From assembly GCA_903813345.2 (NCBI GenBank), contig CAIIXF020000009.1, forward strand, positions 29,674,740 through 29,734,739: DNA of 60,000 nt, in the 5' to 3' direction. The DNA is from Owenia fusiformis. Its lineage: Eukaryota > Annelida > Polychaeta > Sabellida > Oweniidae. Shown here piece after piece: positions 23,542 to 35,566 of the stretch (position 1 is the stretch's first letter; the number at the start of each line of letters is the position of its first letter). Position numbers and translations under genes: made by a program. Below the pieces are notes generated by a model, which did not search any database, was not told the origin of the DNA, and saw nothing but the letters and a program-made list of their open reading frames with translations.

Positions 23542-23695
23542 GTCACCACCAAAAGTTGTGGCATATTATTAGTCTCCAACTTTTTATTGACATTGATCAG
23601 TGGTTGTGGTTGGTGTTCGGCAGTTGGTGTTTGCCAATCATTATTCAGCATCTGTAACAAATGGCAGATGGTGACATTTTATATGTTATTGCCTA
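23542..23695 (+). repeat. 'gtcaccac' dispersed repeat copy
   Basis: gtcaccaccaaaagttgtggc, agtctccaactttttattg, ctgtaacaaatggcagatgg, tgacattttatatgttattg. It explains the 63-codon frame overlapping it. Confidence 0.7.
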
Positions 23696-24626
23696 ATTTT
23701 TACTGACATTGGTGTTTTGACCCTACCCCATAGCCACATTCTGTATGGCTTACTAGATCTCTCAGGAATAAGAGAGGTCGGGTTAAATCACTACAGCATA
23801 TTATATGTTATTTTTAGCTGGCTATAAGTGATGATAAATCTCTTGTCTTCTATAAATTACAGCTAGAGGCTAGAAAACGTATCAGGTTGTCACCTGTGAT
23901 AACAGGTAGCAATTAATCAATTCATCTCATCTGTATACCTGTCAATTACAATGCAGTTACAAACACATTGTAGTTTCATTTTCACACTTTATTCTTAATT
24001 TTATTTACTCATTTTCCTTATTCTCACAATACTACAAAGTGTATATCATGCTTGGATGTTATTCAATGATACTTTTCTGAGAGAGATTATAGGTATATTT
24101 GAAGTGCTCAGGTATTTTAATGGTGGTGACATTTCAATGTTACTCACCCCTGTAGCAAAGTCAGGAAAATAAATAACTTTTGTGTCATTGCCAAATAGTT
24201 TTTATCACAGAAATGATATATTGTGATCATATTGACTTGTGCTGATGGCTGATACTTAAGGGAACTGTTTATATGATAAATAACTTTGTCATCAGAATAT
24301 CAAGAGACTGTTATGTCATTTTGAACATTGCCATACTGCTTCCAGGAAATCTACTCAGAATGCATCTCAAGTTTGAATCTTGAATTATGATGGCCATTTT
24401 TATTCCACTATATTGTCATCATGATTCTAGAAAAACTGTATGTACTTTTTAACAGAAGTTGGATGGTACCAAATTCTACAGCTTTTGGGTGGCTATTTTA
24501 AATTCTAGAGGCCTTTTGGATCTTTTTCAATATATTTTGTCATCACAATTCTGGAAAAACCTCTCCTGTGATTAATTTCTTCATATAGATGTGACATTGT
24601 TTCAAGTAATAGAAAGTGTATATAGA

Positions 24627-24769
24627 GATTATCCTAAATGAGGTTCAGGATATTGGGATTATCCCGAGGCCAATATAATATATTTGCCCGAGGGCCGCAG
24701 GTCCCGAGGGAAAATATATTATATTGGCCAAGGGATAATCCAAATATCCTGAACCGACTATAGGATAAT
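24627..24769. repeat. Long hairpin (near-perfect inverted repeat)
   Basis: Arms of about 50 bases: ggttcaggatattgggatta from 24642 pairs with gataatccaaatatcctgaa ending at 24755. Inside, ggccaatataatatatt pairs with aatatattatattggcc. An outer attatcct/aggataat pair extends it. The loop is GC-rich (cccgagggccgcaggtcccg). Probably a miniature foldback element. Confidence 0.85.
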
Positions 24770-24773
24770 ATGT

Positions 24774-25159
24774 TTATCCCATACGAATCTTCGTGGAAAT
24801 ATTTTAGAATATTCATGTCCAGTTTTGTTTTCCTTGGCCGTGGGTGGATTTTCCTGTTCTATCAAATATTCAAACATTTATTTTCTCGAATTTTTGATTG
24901 ATTACGTGGATGCTCCTTCCCTTTTTGAAACCATCAAACAGATCCCGATTATCTGTGTTTTCTCCATTGTCGTTTACAGTCATTACGCGAAAGTAACAAA
25001 TTATGAACAAATATGCGAGCGGCGATTATGACGTAGCGGGCAGATATACTATATCTGCCCGCTCGGAGCGGGACGTAAAGCTATATCTGCCCGCTGATGA
25101 AAATATAAGTTTTTACAAACTGGCTTTATGTACCTGTAACACGTCCAAGTATGGGATAA
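24774..25159. mobile_element. Miniature element with ttatcccatac ends
   Basis: Ends ttatcccatac (24774-24784) and gtatgggataa (25149-25159) are exact inverse copies. Inside, agcgggcagata and tatctgcccgct form a palindrome at 25035-25063, and a further atctgcccgct follows at about 25085. CG-richer than its surroundings. No transposase; the 68-codon frame at 24825-25031 has no recognisable domain. Confidence 0.7.
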
Positions 25160-25189
25160 AAAGGTGTATAGACTTTTGGTAGTAAACTA

Positions 25190-25620
25190 AAGCCTTGGGT
25201 TGACTTGGATGATCAACGTTGATTATGGTCAGAGTTGACTAGGGTCCAACTTGACTTAGATAATGGTTTCAGGTTGATCAGGGTCCAAGTTGACTTGGGT
25301 CAGAGGTCAGATTTGATATGGGTTATAATTGACAAGGGTCCAAGTTGACTTGGGTCAAAGTTCACTTGAGTTAAAGTTGACTAGGGTCAGATTTGACTAG
25401 GGTCCAAGTTAACTAGGATCAAAGTTCATGAGATCCCAAGTTAACTTTGGTCAGAGTTCACTAGATTTCAATTTGACTAGGGTCAGATTTGACTAGGGTC
25501 CAAGTTAACTAGCATCAAAGTTCATGAGAACCCAAGTTGACTTTGGTCAGAGTTGACTATGGTCCAATTTGACTTGGGTTAAAGTTCACTAGATTCCAAG
25601 AGTTCCAGAGTTGATGAGGG
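25190..25620 (+). repeat. 'gggtcaaagttgacta' array
   Basis: About twenty imperfect units of 19-20 bases (agggtccaagttgacttgg, agggtcagatttgacta). A larger period of about 96 bases is visible where 25381-25455 recurs at 25477-25553. Confidence 0.85.
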
Positions 25621-25731
25621 TCTATAGGCCTATCATGATAGTTCCCCCCCACATGTCTTTCAAATATGATTAATAGACTTACATGTGTTTATTATATTAG
25701 ACAGGCAATTTTGCCATTTTGTGTTCATTAT

Positions 25732-25815
25732 GACATCACTATAAAATGGTGACATATTGTTATGGCCACTGCTACCTCTCTTCCAGGTGGTGACATTTTG
25801 ACATGTTAATGCCAT
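25732..25815 (+). repeat. 'gtcaccac' dispersed repeat copy, shortened
   Basis: gacatcactataaaatggtg, acatattgttatggcc and aggtggtgacattttgacat followed by gttaatgcc. The middle is deleted relative to other copies. Confidence 0.6.
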
Positions 25816-26720
25816 ATTTTTCTCATACTGTCTGACATGTGCAAGTCATTCAATACTATGTTGAACAGATTGTAGTATTCTTAAAAGGTACTTGATAGTG
25901 TTGAAGACTTCACCACCCATTGTAATACAACCTTTGTCTCATACATAACTCTTAAAATATATCATATCAATTCAATTTGTTTTTGTAAAAATCATAAATA
26001 TGTCAATATCTGTATTTTATTTATGTATAACTTGTATCTTATGAATTTAGTCTCAGAAATGTGATGGTGCTTTTTATAGCTTAATTTCAATTCACTGTAA
26101 CAAATTCAAAATCACAATTTTTCTGGAAGAGTTTAAAAACAAGGATAACATGAAGATGTGTGTTATTTTACTTGATGCTTGTGAGCTGACAGATAATGAA
26201 TGTCAAGTTAATTGTGAGGGAATTAATTACATTGTAGAGAGCTCTCAGTGTCCTATCAATCATGTGAAGTACATGTAGATGTTTTCTCAATTTGTCAGCT
26301 ATTGATTTGTACCAACCTGTACCCTACCTGGACACACGGTTTCATTGGAGTTTTACCGTCTTGTGTTGGTGACTGTAAATCAAGAGATTTTATGGCATGT
26401 GTGTTACATGCAAGTGTTTTAAATGATTATGGACATTGTATATCTTTTTATGATCAGATCATGTTAGTATTTTTTAAGTATGTGTATACTGAGTGTATCT
26501 TTAGTTATCCCAATGGATGAAGTTTGGTGGAGATATAGTGAAGCCCTATGTCCATCTGTCATATGTCAGTCCATCTGTACAGGAGGGGGATAGCCAAATA
26601 AAGTACAGACCAATCTTCTTTCATTTTCATTTTATTTATTGATTGAACATTGAATAAAATTTTGTTGGGATTTTCTGCTCTATGGAGTAGCTCTTGTTTC
26701 TGTTTCAATACATTGTCTCA

Positions 26721-26851
26721 GTTTTATCATGTGATCTGCAATCTGTATTTCTACTGAGATTGTCCCAATTGATCATCTCTGCCGCAATACAGAAAATATT
26801 GGTACGGAGGGGACATTCTCAGTAGCAATACAGAGGATCACATGATAAAAA
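26721..26851. repeat. Foldback hairpin 1
   Basis: gttttatcatgtgatctgca and the following tctgtatttctactgaga pair with tctcagtagcaatacagagg and atcacatgataaaaac. Arms are about 43 bases with mismatches. Likely a miniature inverted-repeat element. Confidence 0.75.
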
Positions 26852-26858
26852 CGTTATA

Positions 26859-26984
26859 GAATGATTTGAAGTGCAACACAGGATATATTCTGCTCTCGAT
26901 ATTTTGTATTGGCACTCGACTTTGTTTCGTGACAATACGGAATTCTCGAGCAGAATATATGCTGTATTGCGCTTCAAATCATTC
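26859..26984. repeat. Foldback hairpin 2
   Basis: gaatgatttgaagtgcaaca then ggatatattctgctctcga pairs with tctcgagcagaatatatgct then gcgcttcaaatcattc. Arms are about 38 bases. It lies 8 bases after hairpin 1; the two may be halves of one element. Confidence 0.75.
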
Positions 26985-27770
26985 AATACCTTATAGAATT
27001 TCACTCTTTCAAAGGTTTTCAACTTAATTTAGATACAAAATAAAAAGCAAAGAAATCTTTATGCCAAGTAACTGTGCCACTTTGACCTAATTTTATGAGT
27101 TTTGTTGAAACAGATATATTTTGAGCTCACTTTTGGATATGAAAGTATACATTTCTTTAGTAGAACAAGCATATGAGCGCATTCTTTACAATAGCAAAAT
27201 TATTGAAATGTCATTGAACTGCAGAATTGTCAATCGAGACTACATAGCATAACAATTTTGCCAGTTGACCTTGGGAGAGGTCTACAATTGTATAAAATGC
27301 CTGCATGCCTGTTATGCCACCTTAGTCTATTTAAATTGGTTTAAATTACAGTAGCTGACAGACATTAATTATTGCCTGATCTACAGTGTGTTCTGATGTC
27401 TTAACCTTAGAGTTAAAGGTGTAATACTGTTATCTATAAGTCTCATATGTGTCAAATCTTAATGATTCTACTTCGCATCATTTTTGTAAACAACTTTGAT
27501 AGGTTTGATTAATTGTCTGATCATTAGATGGAGTTTTTTAGTACACTATGTGAACTTTAAATTATGTGTACTCTATACATGTTAGCCACTGCACATGGCC
27601 TACTTTGGAATTTTCCCTTTATATATTAATAACATGAGATGGGTATTCTAAAACATGTGCATTGTGGTGTCCATAGGCTCTTCGTTGTTTCACAAGCTTT
27701 AGATAAAGAGGGACTCTGACAGGACTGTTACAAAGGGTAGGAAATTCATGAATCAGAATTTACATCATAT

Positions 27771-27870
27771 TTTTATTGTCTCCTTTTTGTGGATGGTGTT
27801 TGGTGGTTGGTGTTTGACAGTTGGTGCCTGTAACAAATGGTATGTGGTGACATATTGCCTACTTATGCTT
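27771..27870 (+). repeat. 'gtcaccac' dispersed repeat copy, head missing
   Basis: tattgtctcctttttgtgga, ggtggttggtgtttgacag, ctgtaacaaatggtatgtgg, tgacatattgcc. The palindromic head is lost. Confidence 0.6.
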
Positions 27871-29099
27871 TGTTACTTAACATTGCCATTTCCTGATTGA
27901 TTTGAAACTGAAATTCATTCTTAACTTCTAATAAGGCCCACCCATTCTAACTAATGTGTACATGTAGGGCCTCTAGCACATTTAAAGCCAGAAACATAAA
28001 ACATATCACTCTTATGTTGAATCTTTAGTAGGATTAATCCAAATATGTCTAATCCTCCAAGCTGAAGATAAGAATGTTTAGTGAGAAATCACAGAAGCTA
28101 GTGGCTAACAAATGCAATCGAGCAATTTGTGTGGTTTACTGAGACATTGATATGCCTGTGTTGTTTTAATTTGGCATTAAATTAACCAGCTCATTAAGAC
28201 CAGTGACGTTTATTGAGTTAAGTGACAGTAAATCCTGGAAATAACATAAAGCAGGACTGAGTCTATGACAGAGAGTTTCAGGCTGCCATGACTCACAGTG
28301 ATCTATATGAGCTGTATACTGTATATAGGCTGTAAGCTTTGTTTTGGCTGTATGCTGTATACAGAATATTATGTTTGTATGCTGTATATTATGACGTATA
28401 TAACAGCACAAACTAAGAATTCCTGATTGATTCAATTTTAGCTAACTATATATACCTCAAAGGTCTAGTTAACAGTTCTGATCTTATTTTTATTAATATT
28501 AGTTTGGAGTGTGACTATGTCATATTAGGTTGAAGATTAAACAGCCATAGTTTGAATCTCCAGTGTATTTGCCGAGTTTTCATTTCAGATAAAGATGTCA
28601 CCTCAGTAAATCATCCCAGGAGAGCTCATTAGTTTCATTTCAAAATTTGTTAGCTCTAGATTCAACATTTTAATGGGGACCAGGGGAGGGGGGGGGTATA
28701 AAACATGCATGCTTGGGTATAATGAATCCATTTTCAAATGTTGGTTTAGGAAACCCCTGAGTCTTACATCTGGTATATCTCAGCCACCCCACACAACTTG
28801 GTTTTTCTCCAACCTGTAAATAAGGTAAGCCACACCCACTTCTGTTTTTCTTCATTCACCAGTGGTAGTTAATTGAGGGTGCCTGGTAAATTGGAATGTT
28901 CAACCTGTCTTGAAATAGAGAAACGAGAATGATCTTAAAGTGGCTCTATGTGTGTTTTACAATAAAAAGTTTCTAAAAATTGTAACAACTTGTCACTAAT
29001 ATCAGGGATGGATCTGAAAACTAACAAGAAGGGGGAGGGGAAGGGTGGGACACATTACAAATCTGAAAAATGGAAAAAATTTGACCCCTAATTCTATAT
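27871..29099. other. No supported feature
   Basis: Noncoding; G-rich patch at 28685-28700. The frame at 28166-28435 is low-information. Confidence 0.55.
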
Positions 29100-29235
29100 C
29101 TTTAAAGATGCAGTATACCATAGGTATACCAGGGAGAGGGAGGGGGGGCAACCTTTACATATGCATACCAGGGAGAGGGGGGGGGGGCAACCTTTACATA
29201 TGCATACAAGGGAGGGGGGGGAACATTTACACTTG
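29100..29235 (+). repeat. G-rich 40-bp tandem repeat, three copies
   Basis: ataccagggagagggagggg then gggcaacctttacatatgc, three times with varying G-run length. The G-runs could form quadruplex on the plus strand. The Gly/Arg-rich frame at 29045-29236 is a by-product. Confidence 0.85.
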
Positions 29236-31359
29236 ATAAAAGAACATTTAGATTGGTGTTATAAAAAAGTACTTCTCAATTCCATGATTATTTACACAAG
29301 GTTATATAGCAGCTGGTAATATTCACTTAATAATATCTATACTTTACTGAATATATTTGTCTCAACAGGTGTTCTAAACACTGTTCTATATGACTATTTG
29401 GTGTCATAGGTCCCTGTTATCACACCCCTCAGGTAGGGACTCAATTGAGATGACATTAGTCATATTTGACATTCTTGAAACAATAATTACATTTATACAC
29501 CTAGAGGAAATGAATAGGAATTGCAATTTTAATCATAATTCACAAACGAAAAAACAAGTTACTGCCATATTTATTGCATGTTAATGCTGCCCCTACCAAA
29601 AAACTCTCAAAGGAGAAAGTTTGGTGAGGTTGGTATATCTCCTCAAAATTCTTGAAATTAGAATTACCTTAACTTGTTTGTCTCATGATGAATCAATTGA
29701 AGCATACTATAATATAACCTTGGCAATTATTCAGTATGTAACATTTTTTCTGTGAATTAAATATTGATGATGAGTAATAAAAAAAAGTTAATTCAAGTCT
29801 CTTAGTCTGCACATTATTTTCAAGTCTAATTCTGAAGTTATATTGATGTCTTTTATGATCTTGTCAAGCTTAGACTTTATCCCCATGTGAACCCTGAACA
29901 TTTCAAAATTATGTGAAGTCTTAAAGTTTTCATTTTAATCCATAATATATATAATATATATCAGTTTGCTCATCTTCGAGAAAATGGTTTATTTTGTTAT
30001 TCTAATACCATTACTTACATTTCATTAACACAGATCAGTTTAATTCATATTTTGAAGATTGAATTATTTCATCAATTTTCTTGACTTTATTTTGATCTTT
30101 TCTATCTCTTCAATTGTTCAAAGCCAATTATCATTTTAAGCCATGAGGCTATACTGCAAAGATCAATCAACTCAATCAACCCCTGGAAATGATGTCACTC
30201 AAACATCCTGTCACTAAATCTGGATAAAATTAAGGTTTTTCCTGCAATTTCTAATAATTAGACTGTCATTACATGTTGCCTGTACTCAAACATTCCACTC
30301 ATTTCTGATTGATTTTACATTTCAAAATGTTATTGTAAATAAGAAAATTGGAAGTAAGTGGAGCATAGTCATAGGTGTAGATGATAGAACAACTCTCACA
30401 TTTATCATTTGTATCATTACATTTCAGGATTACAGTCTATTACTGTATGTTGCAACATACAGATGTCATATTTTCTCTCTCTGCTTGGTAAGAACATGCA
30501 TGAGAAAAGGCTATCTTATCAGATACCAGAAAAATCTGTTCAGATTAATGTTCAAATGCGTGTTCAATTTTTTAAATCATTGTGATTTTGACTGTTGGTA
30601 GTCAAAATTCTAAGATAGGATTTCTTCAACTTGTTTGAGTTAAGCTTGAGGCCTTGCATTTGGCCTGTCTTTTTGTAATGTCTATGTACTATACAAACAG
30701 GGGGACCCCAAAGAAATCCAAATTATTTTGCTTAAACTGGCCCTGCCTTTAACGAAATGGTCTCAATTCTTTTGAAAAGAGTGCCATTTTTCCTGGCTTC
30801 AATTTGTCCTAATCAATTTTCAGGTCCATCCTTGGTATACAAAACTATTCCCAGCTCTCTGTCATATAATTACAGAAGGATCAAAGCCATCAATGAACAC
30901 TGTTGAGAAGCTCATCTTTACAAGGCACTGAACTTAGCTTTTACATCTGTCTTCCTTTGTAGTATTTATCACCTGTGTTGTTTGAGTAACGACTAAACAA
31001 GATGATCAACATTGACAATGAAACAGCTTACCATAAGTCTCAGGTAATTTTAATTTTCTATAAGAAAGCTTGCTAGGAATCATAAAGGCTACTATGACAT
31101 TAGCAAACAAAGTTGATAGTATAATTTAATATGAAATATAGTTTTTTAATCCTTGTTCAAGTCAGTAAGCTTATATCTGATCCTGTTGTGTTTTTTAAAT
31201 TTATGTTTTTTATTCTAGGATCTAGTTCTTGATTGAGGTCACCTGTCTGGAAAAGGAGCCCTGGGGATTCATTCACACTGACTGAGAGGCAATGAATGCA
31301 GCCTTGGAAGCCATGGGAAGAAAGTTATTTGCACAAAAGTTGTTGGGTTGAGAAAGAAA
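29236..31359. other. No supported gene
   Basis: AT-rich noncoding sequence. The only exon-like spot is 31002-31043 (ATG...CAG|GTAATT), treated among the rejected items. Confidence 0.5.
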
Positions 31360-31690
31360 AATGAACCTTGGAAATTCACCCACAGCCATTGTTTGCAGCT
31401 TTGCGGTTGGAAATGAACCTGACAATTCAACCTTATTCATAGATTGCAGCTTTGAGGTGGGAAATGAACCTGGCAATTCATCCATAGCCATTGGTTGCAG
31501 TTTTGAGGTGAAAAATGAACCTGGCAATTCACTCAATACCATTGTTTGCAGCTTTGCGGTTGGAAATGAATCTGACAATTGAACCATATTCATAGGTTGC
31601 ATCTTTGAGGTGGGAAATGAACCTGGCAATTCATCTATAGCTATTGGTTGCAGCTTTGAGGTGGGAAATGAACCTTGCACGTCATACATG
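31360..31690. repeat. 51-bp array, six to seven copies, open on both strands
   Basis: aaatgaacctggcaattca recurs every 51 bases (31411, 31462, 31513, 31564, 31615, 31666). Copies three apart resemble each other more than neighbours do: 31411 and 31564 share gacaattcaacc and ttcata features, giving a 153-base higher-order period. A 51-base period is 17 codons, so one minus frame (31273-31707, 144 codons, LPGSFPTSKLQPMAMDE-type repeats) and one plus frame (31361-31582) stay open. A coding exon cannot be excluded for the minus frame, but no splice context is convincing. Confidence 0.85.
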
Positions 31691-32138
31691 CAGTGTTGGA
31701 GATTCATTAAATTAAATGGTGCAATAAAAAAAATATTTAGAAAATTATAAACAATTTTTGTTTGTTTGTATTGCTAAGAGTATCTTGTGAGTATATTCTT
31801 GAAAACAACAAAAGCCACATGTCCAGGATAAACAATTACAGACCCAGTTCACCCAAATTTTATTCTGTTATAAATCAGAGGATACCCACTTGCAAATCCC
31901 ATTATCAACACACCATTGATCTTTGAAAGATTAATGTATCTTCCTGACAAAAAATTATCTCCCAGTTTTGACATTTCATAAGGGTCATTTAAAGTGAGAA
32001 ATGGTCCCCTTTGTCTCATAAATGTTAATGTTCCTATCTTTAATTAATTTTCTCAACACACTGGATGAAATATCACTCAGATCATGCTGGGTACATTTTT
32101 ATCCCATCGAACAAAGTTCGGAGGGATATAGGGAACGC

Positions 32139-32202
32139 CTCCGTCCGTCCGTCCGTACGTCCGTCCATCCGTCCGTCCGTCTGTCCGTCCGTCCGTCCGT
32201 CC
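32139..32202 (+). repeat. (CCGT)n microsatellite
   Basis: ccgtccgtccgtacgtccgt and onwards, about 60 bases, with a few interruptions. Its reverse reads as Gly-Arg-Thr-Asp repeats in the minus frame 32077-32298, which is not a gene. Confidence 0.92.
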
Positions 32203-32459
32203 GGGCAATAACTCAAATACCGTTGGCCCGATTTTGTTTATATTTTGTACACATATACCCTTTGGGGGTAGAAGTTCTGCACGAAAGCCGATTTTCAAAA
32301 TGGCCGCTTATTTCAAAATGGCGGCCATTTTAGTGCCGATTTTACAGTAATTTAGGTGTTATATGTAAAACTGTAATAGCAATATGTTTTAAATGTAAAA
32401 AAATTATAAAAGACATTAATAATGCTACAAATGTAGATATTAAAGAAGCACATGGCAGC

Positions 32460-33250
32460 CATCTTGAAAAATGGCCGCCTTTACTCGTCATTTTATGATT
32501 TTTGCTGTAACTCAAAAAATAGTGGAGCGATTTTGTTCATATTTGGTATGTGAATACTATAAGCATTGCACACTGTCTAAAGACACTTTTGGTAGAAGGC
32601 GGCCATTTTGAAAAATGGCCGCCATTCTAACGTATTTTACTATAACTCGAAAAGTAGTGGAGCGATTTTGTTTATATTTGGTATGTGAATACTATAAGCA
32701 TGACACACTGTCCTATGACATTTTTGGTAGAAGGCAGCCATTTTGAAAATTTTTTTGAAAAATGGCCGCCATTTTAACGTATTTTACTATAACTCGAAAA
32801 GTAGTGGAGCGAATTTGTTCATATTTGGTATGTGAATACTATAAGCATGGCACACTGTCCTATGACACTTTTGGTAGAAGGCGGCCATTTTGAAATTTTT
32901 TTGAAAAATGGCCGCCATTTTAACATGTTTTACTATAACTCGAAAAGTAGTGGAGCAATTTTGTTCATATTTGGTATGTGAATACTATAAGCATGGCACA
33001 CTGTCTATTTCTAATGACACTTTTGGTAGAAGGTGGCCATTTTGAAAAATGGCCGCCATTTTAACGTATTTTACTATAACTCAAAAAGTAGTGGAGCGAT
33101 TTTGTTCATATTTGATATGTGAATACTTTAAGCATGGCACATTGTCTAATAAAACTTCGGGGAGTAGTCGGCCATTTTGAAAAATGGCCACCATTTTTAT
33201 GTGTGTTATTTTACAAGTAGGTGTGTAATTTTTCAAAAATTTTAGAGGTA
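32460..33250 (+). repeat. Five to six units of about 140 bp
   Basis: Unit landmarks: actataactcgaaaagtagtg, atttggtatgtgaatactat, gcatggcacactgtc, ggtagaaggcggccattttg. Spacing 135, 147, 146 and 141 bases. Confidence 0.88.
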
Positions 33251-33702
33251 GCTACTTAAAAGCATATTATTTCTCCTAATGACAACTTGGCTAGTGAGCA
33301 ACCATTTTGAAAATGGTGGCCTTTCTGGTGTGTTGTTTTATGATATTTGCTATTCGTTTGTAAAAATGCCAGCTATTTCTGTTCGATGGGATTCGCTACG
33401 CTTTGGCGTTGCCGTTGTTCTGGTTCAATTTGTGGTGTGTACCTGGCAGAGTATGTGATGAGTGTTAAGGTAGACCTAATGGGAGGACTATTGTATCCAT
33501 GAGAGTATATGGTATACAAGGTAATGAGCAAGTTAATCATTGTAGGTGTAATTTTTAGAATTGTGTAATGGGTTTTGAATTGAATTGTGTTATTATAAGT
33601 TTTCAAGTTCAAAGATACTATACATGAAAGATAACGAGTAAGAGTGAGAGGCTTGGTTACATCATCAGTGTTATTGTTTATTTTCTTGTGTTTACCTGTA
33701 TT

Positions 33703-33755
33703 TGGTGACATATTGTCATAGTCACCAATTGTTGTGACCAGCATTTAGTATTCAG
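33703..33755 (+). repeat. 'gtcaccac' dispersed repeat fragment
   Basis: ggtgacatattgtcatagtc followed by accaattgttgtgaccagca. Short fragment. Confidence 0.45.
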
Positions 33756-35548
33756 ATACGATGGCTGTGTTTTCAAATAGTTATTATACCTTATATATTA
33801 TATATTGCTTCGGATTTTTTGTTTTATATATTACAATCTGTGTTTCCAAATTACAATGTTATGGCTAGAAATGAATATAATACCTGGATACTATGATTGA
33901 TGTAATTCTAAGTCAATGGATGTATAGGATTTGCAGGAAAACAGCAGGATTATGCAGAGTCCAATGGAAAAGATAGATTGCACATTGAAGACAATGGAAA
34001 AACAGTAAACAGAACTATCACTGGGATATATATCAGTCAATTTTTCAATTTTACTAGCATCTTGACAAGTTTAATTGCACGAGCTCTGTTTCATTATTTC
34101 ACAGAATCCATAAAAAATAATTAATGTCGGGTGTATCCCGATATACAGGACATCGTAGAAATTAGAATTATTTTAATTGTGTCTGGTAATGTTCAGAGAT
34201 CTATCGCAGAAAATGAACTTATAATTACAGCCTGCCTGACAAGCTATTTATTCTCTGTCATCATTTATTTTTTAGACAGAAAAATGAGAATTTTACGAGT
34301 TTTTCTCATTAAATGTCCATCCATGTGTATATGTAGATGATATTTCTTTACTAATAGCCAAGAGTGGCAATTAACTCCCCTCATCAATAATCAGAGGCAG
34401 ATTTAAGTACACACAGGATAAACCTATTTCCAACTAGCCATGTTTAATCCAAAAAGTCAACGGAAAATGTATCATTCAATAATTGATCATTTAACTCACT
34501 AATTTAGTTTCATTTGTTTCCTCTTGGAGAATATGCTTAAATGTGACAGGCCAGGTGAATGAGCATCAGAGTTTAAGATAGAAAATGCAAAGAATGTTTT
34601 CCAGTAGGTCATGGGGACTACCGGATTTCACTCTGATACAAAAAGCTCACCAGTTTTGCTCAAATACTTTTAAACCCAAGTTTGAAGTTGAGAAAACTAA
34701 TCGCTACAACAACCTCTGAACTAAAACTCGTGTTTGATTCAAGTGATAGAATCAAAACACAGATGGGCAAAGTATATTTAGAGGTCAGAGTCAGTGATGA
34801 ACTTGAAACAAGACAGATTGATTAGATGTTTGCCACAAATGAAGATGATGTTGACATAACATTTGATAAAGGTCAATTACATTTTATTCCTGGCCTTAAT
34901 TAATGATAAGTATTGTTGATAACTGAAGCTTTGAAAACATGTTATCTTTTATACACTTTGTGCTTAGAAGGTCATGAAAATTCATGACAAATCAGCTTGT
35001 TAAGGTTATATTATTTATTGTAATGTTGAATTCTTCGCTTAAGCTTGGCTGTGAATAAAAATGTAAAAAAACAATTAAGGAAGACTATAAATCATGTCGA
35101 CTTAATACTAGAGATAATCTCAGTGATTTGTTATTCCCCAATGGAGGTAGGGACAGATTAGATAAATATCCTCGGAATATTCCTAAATCACTCGCATTTA
35201 TAAGCCATTTATTCTTTCATTTACGACAAATGTCTTCGTTTGAATGTAATAAATTGCCTAGTGGGTCATTTTTCTGTATGTCAGTAGCAAATACGATAGG
35301 ATTAGAGCACTTTTCTTAATACATATTAGGATTTAGGATGATTTGGAAAGCTGTGAATCTATCTCATCTCCATTTCTTCTTGACTACTCTAATGTTGGTC
35401 ATAATATAAAGACACTCAGACTTTTATCCACAGTAATGAAGCAACTAAAGAAAATACCAATTATTAAATTATTGGCCAAAGTAGATCCAGGATTATAAAC
35501 AGGTCCAGTTCTGAGCTTAGAATATCAGAATTTAACTTGGCCAATTTC

Positions 35549-35566
35549 TCTCTCTCTCTCTCTCTT
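35549..35566 (+). repeat. (CT)n microsatellite
   Basis: About nine uninterrupted CT units. Confidence 0.9.

Larger units (their letters stand above)
32101..33392 (+). mobile_element. 1.3-kb TIR element filled with 140-bp repeats
   Basis: Ends atcccatcgaaca (32101-32113) and tgttcgatgggat (33380-33392) are exact inverse copies. A CCGT simple repeat (32139-32202) follows the left end. The interior has five units of 135-147 bases, with agtggagcgattttgtt at 32521, 32656, 32803, 32949 (agtggagcaatt) and 33090, plus aaatggccgccattttaac. No transposase. The type is widespread in marine invertebrates to my knowledge; the superfamily is unassigned. Confidence 0.8.

Noticed and set aside
31002-31043. 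Exon-like segment: ATG with MINIDNETAYHKSQ then CAG|GTAATT, and a following acceptor at about 31219
   Set aside because: Joining it to the next acceptor (ttctag|GATCTAG) gives only five more codons before a stop. No homology recognised.
32022-32333. 103-codon plus frame with RPSVRTSVHPSV repeats and its minus counterpart
   Set aside because: Encoded by the CCGT microsatellite of a TIR element.
33373-33744. 123-codon minus frame
   Set aside because: No recognisable content, no splice context, and it overlaps the end of a TIR element and a dispersed repeat fragment.
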